Below are positions 34,040 to 44,956 of a stretch of 64,000 nt of DNA, one piece after another. The position numbers and the translations under genes are program-made. How positions within the stretch are numbered: the stretch's first letter is position 1; each line of letters opens with the position of its first letter. Source of the DNA: Raphanus sativus (taxonomy: Eukaryota; Streptophyta; Magnoliopsida; Brassicales; Brassicaceae). Location: positions 41,396,908-41,460,907 of the forward strand of contig NC_079516.1 of assembly GCF_000801105.2 (NCBI RefSeq). The letters are read 5' to 3'. Below the pieces are notes generated by a model. That model made no database searches. It was not told the DNA's origin and saw only the letters and a program-made list of their open reading frames with translations.

Positions 34040-37000
34040 CTATGGGTAGCGAGTAGAGGCAGATGCCCCTGGCTCATCGGTGTCAGGTGGAAACGTGGTG
34101 TAGTAGCCGCCTGGCATGGTGCTGTGCTCCTCGAATCGTGGCTGGCTAGAGATCTCTTCGATCTCGATCTCCTCGTCAGAATCAGCAAGGGAGGGAGATT
34201 TGTTGCCCGAGGAAGAGGGGAGGACGGGTGGGTTTCTCCAGCGACGCTGTTGCTGTCTTCGGGTGAGAGGGAAGCTAAGGGCTGAGGGGTTTGGTGGAGG
34301 CTGGGGTACTGGGTCGTCTGGGAACTCAAAGTCCGCTCTGCTACATCCCGCAATACCTCCTCTAGTCAAGACATCAGCCATCTTTCTCAAGATCTTTGAT
34401 GTTGACTTCGCTTGCCGCTTTGCAGCCTTGCTCATGTCCTTGCACTTCTTCTTGAGCTTCTCAATCGTCCTTTCCTGAGCCTTGTTCCATCTCTGGAGCC
34501 TACTGATATGATCGTGGGCGTCGCGAAGGGCACCATGGGGAAGTGGTTTGAGCTCCACCTTGGGTGCCTTAAGCTCGCTCCAGTCATCATGCTGGGTGTT
34601 CTCTTGTTGAGTCACTGAAGCTACTTGATGGACCACTTGTGGCAGCTCTTCATACTGATCCTTACTCTCAAACCCCTTGTGTGAATCCAGCATCATCCCA
34701 TAGGCAGTACTCTCCAGGTTCTCAATCACTTCAGCCTCTTTCTCCACTGTCAAAGCCAGCTGTAGAGGATCTTCTAGAGACAGCTCTTCAAGGAGTTCAT
34801 CAGCCAGAGCATCCATCTCTTCAATGTAGAAGATTTGCCCTTGTACAGTTGGTTTCTTCATAACCTCCTTGATGTCAAAGTGGAGAATATGCCTTTTACC
34901 CAAGTGGAGATCAATCTTGCCTTCTTTCACATTCACAATAGCTCCAGCTGTAGCTAAGAAAGGTCTCCCAAGGATTAAGGGGTCTTGAGCTTCTTCGCCC
35001 ATCTCAAGTACCACGAAATCTGTAGGGATTTCACAGTTTCCGACCATAAGAGGAAGGTCTTCCAAGATGCCAACAGGGTACTTTACTGAACGATCAGCCA
35101 ACACCAATGAGAGTCTACACTTCTTGTACTGAGTGAAACCAAGCTTCTTTGCAACTGACAAAGGCATCAAGCTGACACTAGCTCCCAAATCGCAGAGACA
35201 TCTCTCAAAAACCATAGGTCCAAGAGCACAAGGCAGTGTGAAGCATCCTGGGTCTTCTAGTTTCTTTGGAACATCAAGTCTCTGAATGATGGCATTACAC
35301 TCATGAGTGAGGATCATCATACCTTGCATCTCCTTCTTCTTTGCAGCTACAGCATCTTTGAGGAACTTGCTGTATTGAGGAACCAGCATGAAAGCATCAA
35401 TGATGGGCATTGTAATCTGAACTTCACTCATCTGCTTTTCAAACAAGGCTTTGTACTTCTCCAACAGCTGTTTTTTAAACCTTCCAGGGAATGGAAGTTT
35501 GGGCTCATAAGGAGGGGGAACAAAAGGGTTCTCAGTTGCTGGAGCAGCAGCTTGACCATCTTTCACTGGTTGCTTCTCTTCTCCCACCTTTCCTTTGCCT
35601 TTGGCTTCCACAATCTTCTCTAAGATCTCATCATTGATCTTCTCATCCACAATCACAACCTCATCATCAATGTTGATGGCTACCCCCCCTCCTTGTTTCT
35701 CAGCATCCTTGGTGAGAGCTGGAGGAGGCAACTGCTTTCCACTCCTAAGAGTAACAGCCTTCATTGTTTCTTTGGGGTTTTGCTCAGGTTTTCCAGGTAG
35801 AGAACCTTGCTGGCGGTTTTGGTGAGTAGTCAAAGAAGCAAATTGGTTCTCCAAGGCCTTGAACTTGTTGTTGAGCTCATTGTAGCTACCATCAATCTTG
35901 TTGTGGAGATTCTTGAGCTCATAGCCAACATGCTTTTCACTTCTAGTTTGAGACTCCAAGATTTGTTTCAGTAGAATATCTGTGCTGCTGGCTGGAGGAG
36001 CAGAACTAAAAGGATGAGCTTGCTGCTGAGAAGATGGGTTTCCTTTGTTGGGAAAACCAGGAGGAGGATTCTGCTGAGGCTGAGAGTTGCCTTGCTGGTT
36101 GCTCCTAGGTTGGTAACCATTCTGCTGGTTGTTTGGGTAAGATCGTTGTTGGTAGTTGTTGTACTGAAAATTGGGCTCCTTCTTGTACCAACTGCCATTG
36201 TTGTTGATGAAACACAGTTCCTCTTGACCCTCCAAACCATCAACTTCATTAGCACCAGGAGGTGCTTCTTGTGCTGGGTTACCAACGAAGTTCAGCTGCT
36301 CTTGTGTAGCCTTATCAGCAATCAGAATGTCGATCTTATCCTGCAAAGCCTTTAACTCTTTCCTCGTCTGCTTATCATCAGTTCTATCTCCTCTGTCATG
36401 GTCTCCACTGTAGACTGCGTCACTCTTCACCATGTTGTCAACCAGCTCCTCTGCATCTGCTTCAGTTCTCCCCAAGAAGAACCCATTACTTGCAGTATCC
36501 AATCTGGATCTGTACTTAGGAAGTGCACCCCTGTAGAAAGTGCTCAGCAAGCTCTCTTTGGAGAAACCATGGTGTGGACACTGAGCTTGGTAGCCCTTGA
36601 ATCTCTCCCAAGCTTCACTGAAGCCTTCCAAGTTCTTCTGCTGGAAACTGGATATCTCGTTTCTTAGCTTAGCAGTTCTTGAAGTAGAGAAGAACTTCTC
36701 CAAGAATGCTCTCTTGCAGTCATCCCAGGTGGTGATGGAGTCGCTAGGTAGAGACTTCTCCCACTGACGTGCCTTATCTCCCAGAGAGAAAGGGAATAGC
36801 TTGAGTTTGAAGGCATCCTCGGACACACCATTGGTCTTTGACAAACCACAGTAGCTGTCAAACTTGTCCAAGTGATCAAATGGGTCTTCTACAGCCAAGC
36901 CATGATACTTGTTGTTCTCGATCACGTTGAGGAGTCCTGGTTTGACCTCAAAGTTGTTAGCCTCCACAGCTGGGGCTCTAATGCCAAGCCTATGACCATT

Positions 37001-37198
37001 GATGTTGGGACGGTCATAGGTACCAATCGGTCGAGCAGGTCGCGGAGGGTGCTGAGGGTTAACCCCTTGACCGTTTGCAGGTGGATCCATATCGATGTCC
37101 TGCTGAGCTCTTCTCTGTCTGGATATACCTCTCTCAAGTGCTCTGATGTCAGGTACAAGTGGAACTAGGTCTGATGTGCCCTTGCTCCTCAAGTTCAT
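34040..37198 (-). CDS. Gag-protease polyprotein of the Athila-like element
   Basis: One uninterrupted frame of about 1050 residues from the ATG at 37198 (MNLRSKGTSDLVPLVPD). The frame is open further upstream, but an acceptor-like ttcatttcag just before 37202 and the family start support this one. The retrotransposon Gag domain follows (KLFPFSLGDKARQWEKSLP, FLEKFFSTSRTAKLRNEI, YRGALPKYRSRLDTASNG). A Gln/Asn/Pro-rich stretch comes next, then the aspartic protease with CDLGASVSLMP and DPLILGRPFLATAGA. DLGAS instead of DSG/DTG is usual for Athila-type proteases. The C-terminal part is coiled and basic, then Pro/Ser-rich. No zinc knuckle was seen. The frame ends where pol would begin in a full element. 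Confidence 0.9.
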   Translation of the reverse strand: MNLRSKGTSDLVPLVPDIRALERGISRQRRAQQDIDMDPPANGQGVNPQHPPRPARPIGTYDRPNINGHRLGIRAPAVEANNFEVKPGLLNVIENNKYHGLAVEDPFDHLDKFDSYCGLSKTNGVSEDAFKLKLFPFSLGDKARQWEKSLPSDSITTWDDCKRAFLEKFFSTSRTAKLRNEISSFQQKNLEGFSEAWERFKGYQAQCPHHGFSKESLLSTFYRGALPKYRSRLDTASNGFFLGRTEADAEELVDNMVKSDAVYSGDHDRGDRTDDKQTRKELKALQDKIDILIADKATQEQLNFVGNPAQEAPPGANEVDGLEGQEELCFINNNGSWYKKEPNFQYNNYQQRSYPNNQQNGYQPRSNQQGNSQPQQNPPPGFPNKGNPSSQQQAHPFSSAPPASSTDILLKQILESQTRSEKHVGYELKNLHNKIDGSYNELNNKFKALENQFASLTTHQNRQQGSLPGKPEQNPKETMKAVTLRSGKQLPPPALTKDAEKQGGGVAINIDDEVVIVDEKINDEILEKIVEAKGKGKVGEEKQPVKDGQAAAPATENPFVPPPYEPKLPFPGRFKKQLLEKYKALFEKQMSEVQITMPIIDAFMLVPQYSKFLKDAVAAKKKEMQGMMILTHECNAIIQRLDVPKKLEDPGCFTLPCALGPMVFERCLCDLGASVSLMPLSVAKKLGFTQYKKCRLSLVLADRSVKYPVGILEDLPLMVGNCEIPTDFVVLEMGEEAQDPLILGRPFLATAGAIVNVKEGKIDLHLGKRHILHFDIKEVMKKPTVQGQIFYIEEMDALADELLEELSLEDPLQLALTVEKEAEVIENLESTAYGMMLDSHKGFESKDQYEELPQVVHQVASVTQQENTQHDDWSELKAPKVELKPLPHGALRDAHDHISRLQRWNKAQERTIEKLKKKCKDMSKAAKRQAKSTSKILRKMADVLTRGGIAGCSRADFEFPDDPVPQPPPNPSALSFPLTRRQQQRRWRNPPVLPSSSGNKSPSLADSDEEIEIEEISSQPRFEEHSTMPGGYYTTFPPDTDEPGASASTRYP

Positions 37199-37310
37199 AC
37201 ACCTGAAATGAAAAGAGGGATGAAAATGTAGAATCAGTAAACAGAAAAAGAAAAATGACTTAGTCTCAAGTAAGTGACTAAATCTCAATGTTTAAATCAA
37301 CTCGGAATTT

Positions 37311-37324
37311 GGCAACGGCGCCAA
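37311..37324 (-). other. primer-binding site
   Basis: On the minus strand, two bases after the 5' LTR end (CATCA), the sequence is TTGGCGCCGTTGCC. This is the primer site wording known from Athila-type Gypsy elements, and it differs from the TGGTATCAGAGC of the Copia element nearby. Confidence 0.8.
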
Positions 37325-37326
37325 TT

Positions 37327-38844
37327 TGATGCTAGGAATTTCAAAGTTCCTAAAACAAATGTTGTAGGATAGTGATGAATGTCGAACCAATTCCAAGGGA
37401 TTCAAAGCACCAAGAATACAAGTACTTCCTTAATCTAAGTGCAATCGAAGATTTGATGATTTCTAGAACCTAAGATGCAGTAACTAAACAATAACAACAG
37501 TAAATCAAAGAACTTTCTTTTATGAGAAAGGAGAACTCATGGGTATAGGAATTTAGACCTTGGGTGATCAAGTTTCGAACTAAGGATGGCAACAATCAAT
37601 CAAACTAATCAACCTTAAGCTTAGACACAATCTTAAACAAACTCTATGTCTAGATGAATGCTCATTTGCTAACATATTTCAGACATCAAATGTCTTTGGC
37701 TGAATAATATAAAAGCAATCATTAACAAACAAGTCTATTGGCTATCTTAACACCCTTAACAACAAATGTCTTTGGTAAAGTGTGTTAAGAGCTTAGGAGA
37801 GTTGACTCAGACATATCATCGAACACCTTGTGGGTGGGAGATGTCTAAAGATCAACTTTTGAGAGGCCAACTCATCAGATGCATTATGAATACTCTCCTA
37901 GGCAAGGAATAAGGTTTGATTATACTAAAACATCCTAGAACTAACTTAATCACCCTAAATCTTCCTAACCCATGAATTCAATGGTGGATTACTCACTAAA
38001 GTTCATAATCATTCTTAAACTCATATTGAGTTTCAGATTGATCATAAACAGAGATGAAATAACAGAAATCAACAAGAAATAAAATAAGAACAAGAGAATC
38101 AATGATTCAAAAGATGAAATCTCCAATAGTTTTTGATGTTTACCAAGTAACAAAAGATAGATTAGCCTCTGATGGCTTACACAATACTTAAACTTAGGTT
38201 TTAGAACAGAAAAACGTGCATACAAATGACTAAAATGCCCCTGAGAAATGTTTAAGTTCGAGATGAAACGGGCTCGGAGCGACCAGGAGGGGTCGCTCCA
38301 CGCGGCCGCTGCAAATGAGACGAGCGAGCTGGTCCTCTCGCTGGCTCGGGATCGCTCCAGGGAAAAAGCGCAGCGGGTGGAGACAGCCGCTCCGATCGGT
38401 CGCTGCAAATGGGACGAGCGAGCAGCACTCCTCGCTGCTCCGAAGGCGCTCCAGCTGATGATCCGCAGCGACCGGCTCTACTCGCTCCGCATGGTCGCTC
38501 CAAAGAAGACGAGCGAGCAGCACGGGTCGCTGGGATGAAGCCGCTCCAGGCTGGCAAGACGCAGCGGGTGGTGGGAGCCGCTGGGGCGTGGTCGCTCCAG
38601 GTGATGAGGTCGGAGCGACTGCTTAGACCCGCTGCAAGGTAGTCGCTGCGGCCCTGAACGTCTCTAAATCACTCCTTTTGCTTCTTTTGAGTCTCTAATG
38701 CATCCCAAATGCTCCATGTGGTACTCCAACACCTGATAAAGACTTATGTATGCAAAATGCAACCTAACAAGCCTAAATCCTATTCTAGATGATCAAAATG
38801 CATGCAAATATGAAGATAAAACAATGGAAATATGCAAGACATCA
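37327..38844 (-). repeat. 5' LTR of the Athila-like element (1518 bp)
   Basis: Same sequence as the 3' LTR with one extra T near 38132. As the upstream LTR it should hold the promoter, reading toward lower coordinates. Confidence 0.93.
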
Positions 38845-39222
38845 GATCTCAAAGCCATAGAGGAGAATGGGATTCCAACACTAGTGGAGAACTTCAGTTT
38901 TAACAATGGAGACGTCGATGCTGTAATGGAAGCAACTCTGCTTATGGTCCAGTGTAGGCTTGCACTTAAATGGAGCTGTGCTTATGAGTATTTCATTACC
39001 ATGCACCAAAGCGCCAAGACGCAGTACGTGAACCACCTTCGGGGAGAAGCTACAAAGACACTTCTTAAGCACAAAGCGACTCAAGAAGCGTTGATGGATC
39101 AAGCTCTCTCATCTGGAGATTTCAGTTGCTTCGAGCTCAAGTTGTCAGCCAGTACAACAACCACTGGTAACTACTTCCATGAATTTGTCAAGACTCTTGA
39201 AAGTGGTTTCCCTGGCAGTTAG
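38845..39222 (+). pseudogene. 3' part of the interrupted ARIADNE-type gene
   Basis: Directly after the element the interrupted exon continues from the duplicated GATCT and stays open to TAG at 39220-39222. It encodes the C-terminal helical region of ARIADNE proteins (KAIEENGIPTLVENF, CRLALKWSCAYEYF, EFVKTLESGFPG). No stop or frameshift is present in either gene half, so the exon was apparently intact when the element arrived. A frame starting inside the LTR at 38746 runs into this part, but nothing indicates that it is used. Confidence 0.85.
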
Positions 39223-39336
39223 TACCGTATGTTCTGTAATAAGATTTTCTTTTGATCATTTTGGTGTTTGTACTTCGAAGACTTTTTGAATAATTAAATA
39301 TCCTCTGGATTAAGAGTCTTGGCTTTGTTTGATATC

Positions 39337-39655
39337 AGGAGCGGCCAGATCCAAATCCGAATAGTAAAATGTTGGATCTGTTAAAACCGAATCTAGATTT
39401 GGATATCTTGAATTTTTTTTCGGATCCGGATCCGTAATTTTTATTGATAATTATTTTAAAATATAATATCTATATTTAAAAAATTAAATTTATTTATTGT
39501 ATTTTTATTTTATAATAGTATTATATAAATTTATATAAATTTTGTAATAATATATACAGAAATAATTTAAAACATTTTATACATTTTATTTTTAAAAATA
39601 TACATCCATCGAATAAGGATCTGAATTCTCGGGATATCCAATACATTCCACCCCT
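39337..39655. repeat. Helitron/Basho-like dispersed repeat
   Basis: Wording such as ggccagatccaaatccgaat, ggatccggatccg and ggatatccaatacattccacccctaatt belongs to the dispersed family also seen at 4735-5275 and 62626-63465. It begins about 115 bp after the RBR gene's stop codon and may cut its 3' UTR. Termini are not certain. Confidence 0.45.
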
Positions 39656-39803
39656 AATTGCCATAAGGATAATCAGTATTATCCTATATATGTATTTGTA
39701 TAGTTTCATCTTTGTATACGTGTATAGGGAGATTGTATAGAGTATAAATACAGTAGTTTGTACATACATTTTGATTAATGAGAATGGGTTAACTTTACTC
39801 ATA

Positions 39804-39815
39804 TGGTATCAGAGC
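39804..39815 (+). other. primer-binding site of the Copia element
   Basis: TGGTATCAGAGC, complementary to the 3' end of plant initiator Met tRNA, lies directly after the LTR. Confidence 0.9.
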
Positions 39816-40080
39816 GATATGAGCTCGTTCTCTAACTAACTCTTCCGCCGTCTTCACTCACCGTAACCGTTTTTCTCCGCCGTCTTCTCGGATCTTTCCG
39901 ATCATCTCTCCGCCGTCTTCGATTCGCTTCTCTCATCGTTCCCTGTGCAATCTCAGCTCAACTTCAGATCGTCTTTGACATCGGAGCTCGAGATCGATAT
40001 CAATAGGGAAACGAAACTGCAAATCGAAGTATCGTCGCTCTTCGCCGGATCTTCCGGAATCTCAATCACCGACTTCTCCG

Positions 40081-43000
40081 ATGACTCGCGATAGACCTTC
40101 TGGATCTAATCAACGTCGCGATGTCACCGAATCTCCTGACCTCACTCGATCTGTTCATCCTCCATCTGTGGCTCGCTTTGAGGTATCCGATTCACCTGAT
40201 AACATTCACTCTCCCTATCATCTACTTAACTCCGATCATCCTGGACTAGTTCTAGCTGCGGAACCTTTAGATGGTAGCAATTATGGTGTTTGGATCATCG
40301 CGATGACCACTAGTCTTGAGGCTAAGAACAAATTAGGATTCGTTGATGGTTCCATTGCTAAGCCTTCTGAAGATGATCCTTACTTTCGAATCTGGTGTCG
40401 ATGCAATAGTATGATCAAGTCTTGGTTGTTGAATAGTGTGACTAAACAAATCTACACGAGTATCCTCTACTTCAAGAATGCTTCAGATATTTGGGCAGAT
40501 CTTCACACACGCTATCACAAATCTAATCTTCCAAGACTGTACAAGCTTCGTCATCAGCTTCATTCCTTCAAGCAAGGCAGCTTGGATCTCTCCTCATATC
40601 ACACGAAGACTCAGTCATTGTGGGAGGAACTCTCTAGTCTTCAAAGTGCTAATCACACTATTGAATATCTTCTCACATAACGGGAGACCAATCGCATCAT
40701 TGATTTCCTTATGGGACTCAACGATAACTACGAGAACATACGTAGCATGATTCTTATGAAGAAAGTTCTTCCTAGTTTCTCTGAAGTCTTCAATCTTCTG
40801 GATCAAGATGACAGTCATCGTGCTGCTCACACTCAGACTTCAACTTTGGAAGCTCCTGCTGCTTTTCAGGTCTCTCAGTCTAGTGATCAGAACTCAGCTA
40901 AACCTTTTTCTGGTGGTTATCAGCGAAGGGATAAACCATATTGTACATTCTGTCACCGTCCTGGTCATGTTATTGATCGGTGCTACAAGAAACATGGCTA
41001 TCCTAATAGCATGAAACCTACGCCAAAGAGTGATACACTGACTAATACTCCGTCTGCAAATGTTGCTATTGTTGATACATCTCCAGCTGGTGATTTGAAT
41101 GCTACAGATTTATCTTCAACACAGATCCAACAGCTAGTATCTTTCCTCAGCAGCAAACTCCAGACTCCAGCGAATCATCCCACTCCAGAAGTTCACTCTG
41201 TCTCAGTTTCCCTTCCTTCTTCTTCCAGTGTCTGTCCTATCTCCGGTAATTTTCATCCCTCTATTCATTGTTCTCTTACCGGTAGTGACAAACCCTATGT
41301 CTGCTCAATGACGAATAATACAACTCCTATGAATGCTTGGGTGATAGATTCAGGGGCAACCAATCATATAACTCATCAAAGAGCTTCTTTCATCTCTTTT
41401 AAACCCCTCCCTAACACCACTGTTTCTTTACCAAATGGATTTCTGGTTAGCATTGTCGGCATAGGAACCATAGCACTGGGTAGAGACTTAGTTTTAGACG
41501 ATGTTCTCTATATCCCGCAATTCAAGTTTAACCTCCTAAGTGTTAGCTGTCTTACTAAAGCCTTACACTGTAGAGTTTGGTTTGACGAATCTTCTTGTGG
41601 TATTCAGGATCCTACTCGGGAATCAATGATTGGAATGGGTAGAGAGGTGGCAAATCTTTACTTCCTGGATATAGAGTCGTTATCAACTCAAGGTACCCTT
41701 CAAAATGTCTTTGTAGCTGCTGTTTCAAGCCTAGACTTGTGGCATAAGAGATTAGGATACCCATCTATGTCCAAATTAGAATCTATGCAACCTGTTTTAG
41801 CATTTCCTAAGCAGCCTAATAATGTTGATACCCATTGTAAGATTTGCCATTTATCAAAACAAAAACATCTCCCTTTTGTATCGCATAACAACATTAGTAA
41901 AAACCCTTTTGAGCTTATCCATATCGATACTTGGGGTCCCTTTTCTACTCCCACTCACGATGGTTTTAGGTACTTCCTAACCATTGTTGATGATGCCTCT
42001 AGAGCCACTTGGGTTTACCTTCTTAAGAAGAAGTCTGATGTTCTTACAATCTTCCCGGGTTTATTAAAATGGTAGAGAACCAATTCAATAGGAAGATAAA
42101 CGGTGTTAGGTCTGACAATGCTCCAGAACTCAAATTCTCCTCTCTTTATCAATCCAAAGGCATTCTCTCCTTTCATTCTTGCTCTGAAACTCCACAACAA
42201 AATTCAGTTGTGGAGCGTAAGCACCAACACATTCTTAATGTGGCTCGGGCTCTTCTCTTTCAATCTCATCTCCCTTTACCCTATTGGGGTGACTGCATTC
42301 TAACCGCAGTTCACTTGATCAACCGTCTCCCTGCTCCCATTCTAGCCAACAAAAGCCCCTTTGAAGTTCTCACTACTAAAACCCATGATTATGATCTTCT
42401 TAGAGCTTTTGGTTGCCTCTGTTACGCTTCCACCTCCCCTAAAGGCAGACGCAAATTTGATCCTCGAGCTCGTGCATGCGTTTTCCTTGGTTATCCTTCG
42501 GGAACCAAAGGTTATAAACTTCTTGACCTCGAGAGCAATTCCATCTCTGTCTCTCGACATGTCATCTTTCATGAAGAGCTCTTTCCTCTAGTTAGTACTG
42601 ATCTTCCTCTCTCATCCTCTCTCTTCTTTCAAGATCAGTTACTAACAAAAGCTCTTGTGCAAGTCAATGTTCCTGATGTTGAGACTTCTTCTCATACATC
42701 GTCTGTAGATATCTCGCCCACTGCGGATACTACGATTGATGCTGAACCTTCTGTTCTACCATCACACAGGAGACTTAAAAAGCCTGCTTACCTTCAAGAT
42801 TACTATTGCAATGCAATAGGATCTTCAACTCTTCATGAAATCTCCTCTGTGCTTTCGTATGATAAAGTATCCCCACTTTATCTCTCTTTCTTAGTGTCTA
42901 TCGATAAAGTCAAAGAACCCTTAACCTATGCTGAGGCAAAGAGACTTCTGGTGTGGGATGATCCAATGGATGAGGAGATTGATGCTTTGGAAGGCACTGG

Positions 43001-44477
43001 CACGTGGACTATTTGCACATTACCACCTGATAAGACTCCCATCGGCTGCAAATGAGTATTCAAGGTGAAATTCAACGCAGATGGGACAGTGGAACGATAT
43101 AAAGCTCGTCTAGTAGCTAAAGGCTACACTCAACAGGAAGGAGTTGATTATCATGATACCTTCTCCCATGTTGTAAAGCTCACCACTGTTAAGCTTCTTC
43201 TCGGTCTTGCAGCGATACATAACTTTTCTCTTCATCAACTCGACATTTCCAACGCTTTCCTCAATGGTGACCTTGATGAAGAGATCTACGTGCGTCTTCC
43301 TCCTGGCTACGCACAGAGAAAGGGGGACAAGCTTCCTCCTAATGCTGTTTGTAAGCTTGAGAAATCCCTATATGGTCTTAAGCAAGCCTCGCGACAGTGG
43401 TTTCTCAAATTCTCAACCACTCTTATCTCTCTGGGCTTTACTGAAACACATTCAGATCATACGTGTTTTCTCAAACTTATTGAAGGTCTCTTTCTCTGTG
43501 TGATTGTCTACGTTGACGATATCATCATCTGCAGCAATAACGATTCTGAAGTTACTCTGTTAACGACTCAGCTGCAGTCTCACTTCAAGCTTCGTGACTT
43601 GGGTCATCTCAAGTACTTCTTAGGTCTTGAGATTGCTCGGTCTACTGATGGAATTCATGTTTGTCAACGAAAGTATGCCCTTGATTTACTTGATGATACG
43701 GGTTTACTTGGTTGCAAACCATCTAGCATTCCTATGGATCCATCCATCAAGCTTCACTTTGAACCTCCAAAAGGTACCAATGATGATCTCGTTGATGCTG
43801 CAGCTTATCGTCGATTGGTTGGTCGCTTGATGTACTTACAGATCACACGTCCTGACATCACGTTTGCTGTTAACAAACTGAGTCAGTACTCTTCTGCTCC
43901 TCGCAAAAGTCATCATAAAGCTCTGCTCAAGGTTCTTCATTACATTAAGGGAACTATTGGCCAGGGTTTATTCTATTCTTCTACCGCAGAGATGCAGATT
44001 CAAGCTTTTGCAGATGCTGATTGGGGGTCGTGTCAAGACTCACGACGTTCAACTTCAGGCTTCTGCATCTTCATCGGTTCTTCTCTTATCTCATGGAAAT
44101 CAAAGAAGCAGAAGGTTGTCTCCAAGAGCTCTGCTGAAGCTGAATATCGAAGTCTTTCTCTTGCTACTGATGAACTGTTTTGGTTGACTAATTTCCTTAC
44201 TGAGCTTCGTATTCCGTTGGCCAAACAGACACTGCTTTTCTGTGACAACTCTGCTGCTATACATATTGCTCATAACTCGGTGTTTCATGAACGCACCAAG
44301 AACCTTGAGATGGATTGTCACAGTGTCCGTGAGCGCTTGATTGCAGGTTTATTCAAGCTCTTACATGTGAGGACAGATTTACAGTTGGCTGATCCCTTTA
44401 CTAAACCGATGTACCCTGCACCGTTTAAGAGGTTGTTGGACAAGATGGGTCTTCTCAACATTTTCGTCCCATCTTGA
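40081..44477 (+). pseudogene. Copia Gag-Pol polyprotein with two nonsense codons and a frameshift
   Basis: Domain order: Gag (LDGSNYGVWIIAM region), zinc knuckle (CTFCHRPGHVIDRC), protease (VIDSGATNHI), integrase with HHCC finger (HKRLGYPS, CKICHLSKQ) and core (IDTWGPFSTPTHDGF), reverse transcriptase (YVDDIIICSN) and RNase H (ADADWGSCQDSRRSTSGF, EAEYRSL). This order (integrase before reverse transcriptase) defines Copia. The frame is broken by TAA at 40678-40680 in Gag, a one-base slip between about 42045 and 42072 in integrase, and TGA at 43053-43055 just before reverse transcriptase. It cannot make its own proteins, although most of the sequence is preserved. Confidence 0.92.
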
Positions 44478-44615
44478 GGGGGACTATTATCCTATATATG
44501 TATTTGTATAGTTTCATTTTGTATACGTGTATAGGGAGATTGTATAGAGTATAAATACAGTAATTTGTACATACATTTTGATTAATGAGAATGGGTTAAC
44601 TTTACTCATAATCAG

Positions 44616-44956
44616 TTCAAACCACAACAAGTTACACACATAATATAATACACACATAATATAATACTAGAGTTTGATCCATACCCACAAAGCACGAAAA
44701 GGTATAAGCCATAAGGACAATCAGCTCAAACCACAACAACAAGACTTGTTCTCATTCACTCCGGAAACGAAGATATTAAACAAAGCACGAAACTCAGGCT
44801 AACTGATTACCACTACACATGAGAGATTATTACAGAGACTTGTCTTTTTTAGTTATTATTAAAGAGACTTACTACACTCGTTAGGTTTTATTCTGTATTT
44901 ATATAAATATATAACATATAGATAAACAGATTTTCAACGAATAAATCGAATCCTAA
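44616..44956. other. flank of the Copia element and MYB 3' region
   Basis: Contains gccataaggacaatcagctcaaaccacaac-like wording at about 44708, a copy of the sequence that surrounds the Copia target (gccataaggataatcag before the element, gttcaaaccacaac after it). A short duplication therefore existed before the insertion. A repeat of acacataatataata lies at 44636-44666. The last part is probably the MYB 3' UTR. Confidence 0.5.

Larger units (their letters stand above)
31006..38844 (-). mobile_element. Athila-like LTR retrotransposon carrying only gag-protease (TR-GAG type)
   Basis: The element is 7839 bp, in minus orientation, with LTRs 37327-38844 (5') and 31006-32522 (3'). GATCT flanks it at 31001-31005 and 38845-38849. 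LTRs begin TGATG and end CATCA. The primer site lies beside the 5' LTR and a purine tract beside the 3' LTR. The only long frame is gag-protease; no reverse transcriptase, RNase H or integrase is present. The first 1.5 kb inside the 3' LTR has no long frame, only poly-T runs and short-word sequence. Such gag-only elements (TR-GAG) must borrow enzymes from a full-length relative. By eye the LTRs differ by one inserted T (near 38132), so insertion was very recent. It sits in a coding exon of the RBR gene. Confidence 0.93.
39677..44610 (+). mobile_element. Copia-type LTR retrotransposon with very short LTRs, decayed
   Basis: LTRs are 39677-39803 (127 bp) and 44485-44610 (126 bp), differing by one substitution and one missing base. 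ATCAG flanks the element at 39672-39676 and 44611-44615. The LTR ends read TATTATCC and ACTCATA, so the usual TG/CA ends are absent. TGGTATCAGAGC (initiator Met tRNA primer site) follows the first LTR at once. A purine tract (ttgagggggac) precedes the second. The LTR has a TATA-like word (gagtataaatac). The interior is one Copia polyprotein interrupted three times. Confidence 0.93.

Noticed and set aside
37199..37288. Upstream start of the Gag frame with a Phe-rich leader
   Set aside because: An acceptor-like site and the family-like start at 37198 fit better; the leader looks like non-coding sequence.
38746..39222. 158-residue frame starting inside the LTR and running into the RBR 3' part
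   Set aside because: The first part is LTR sequence; a chance fusion at the insertion border, not a gene of its own.
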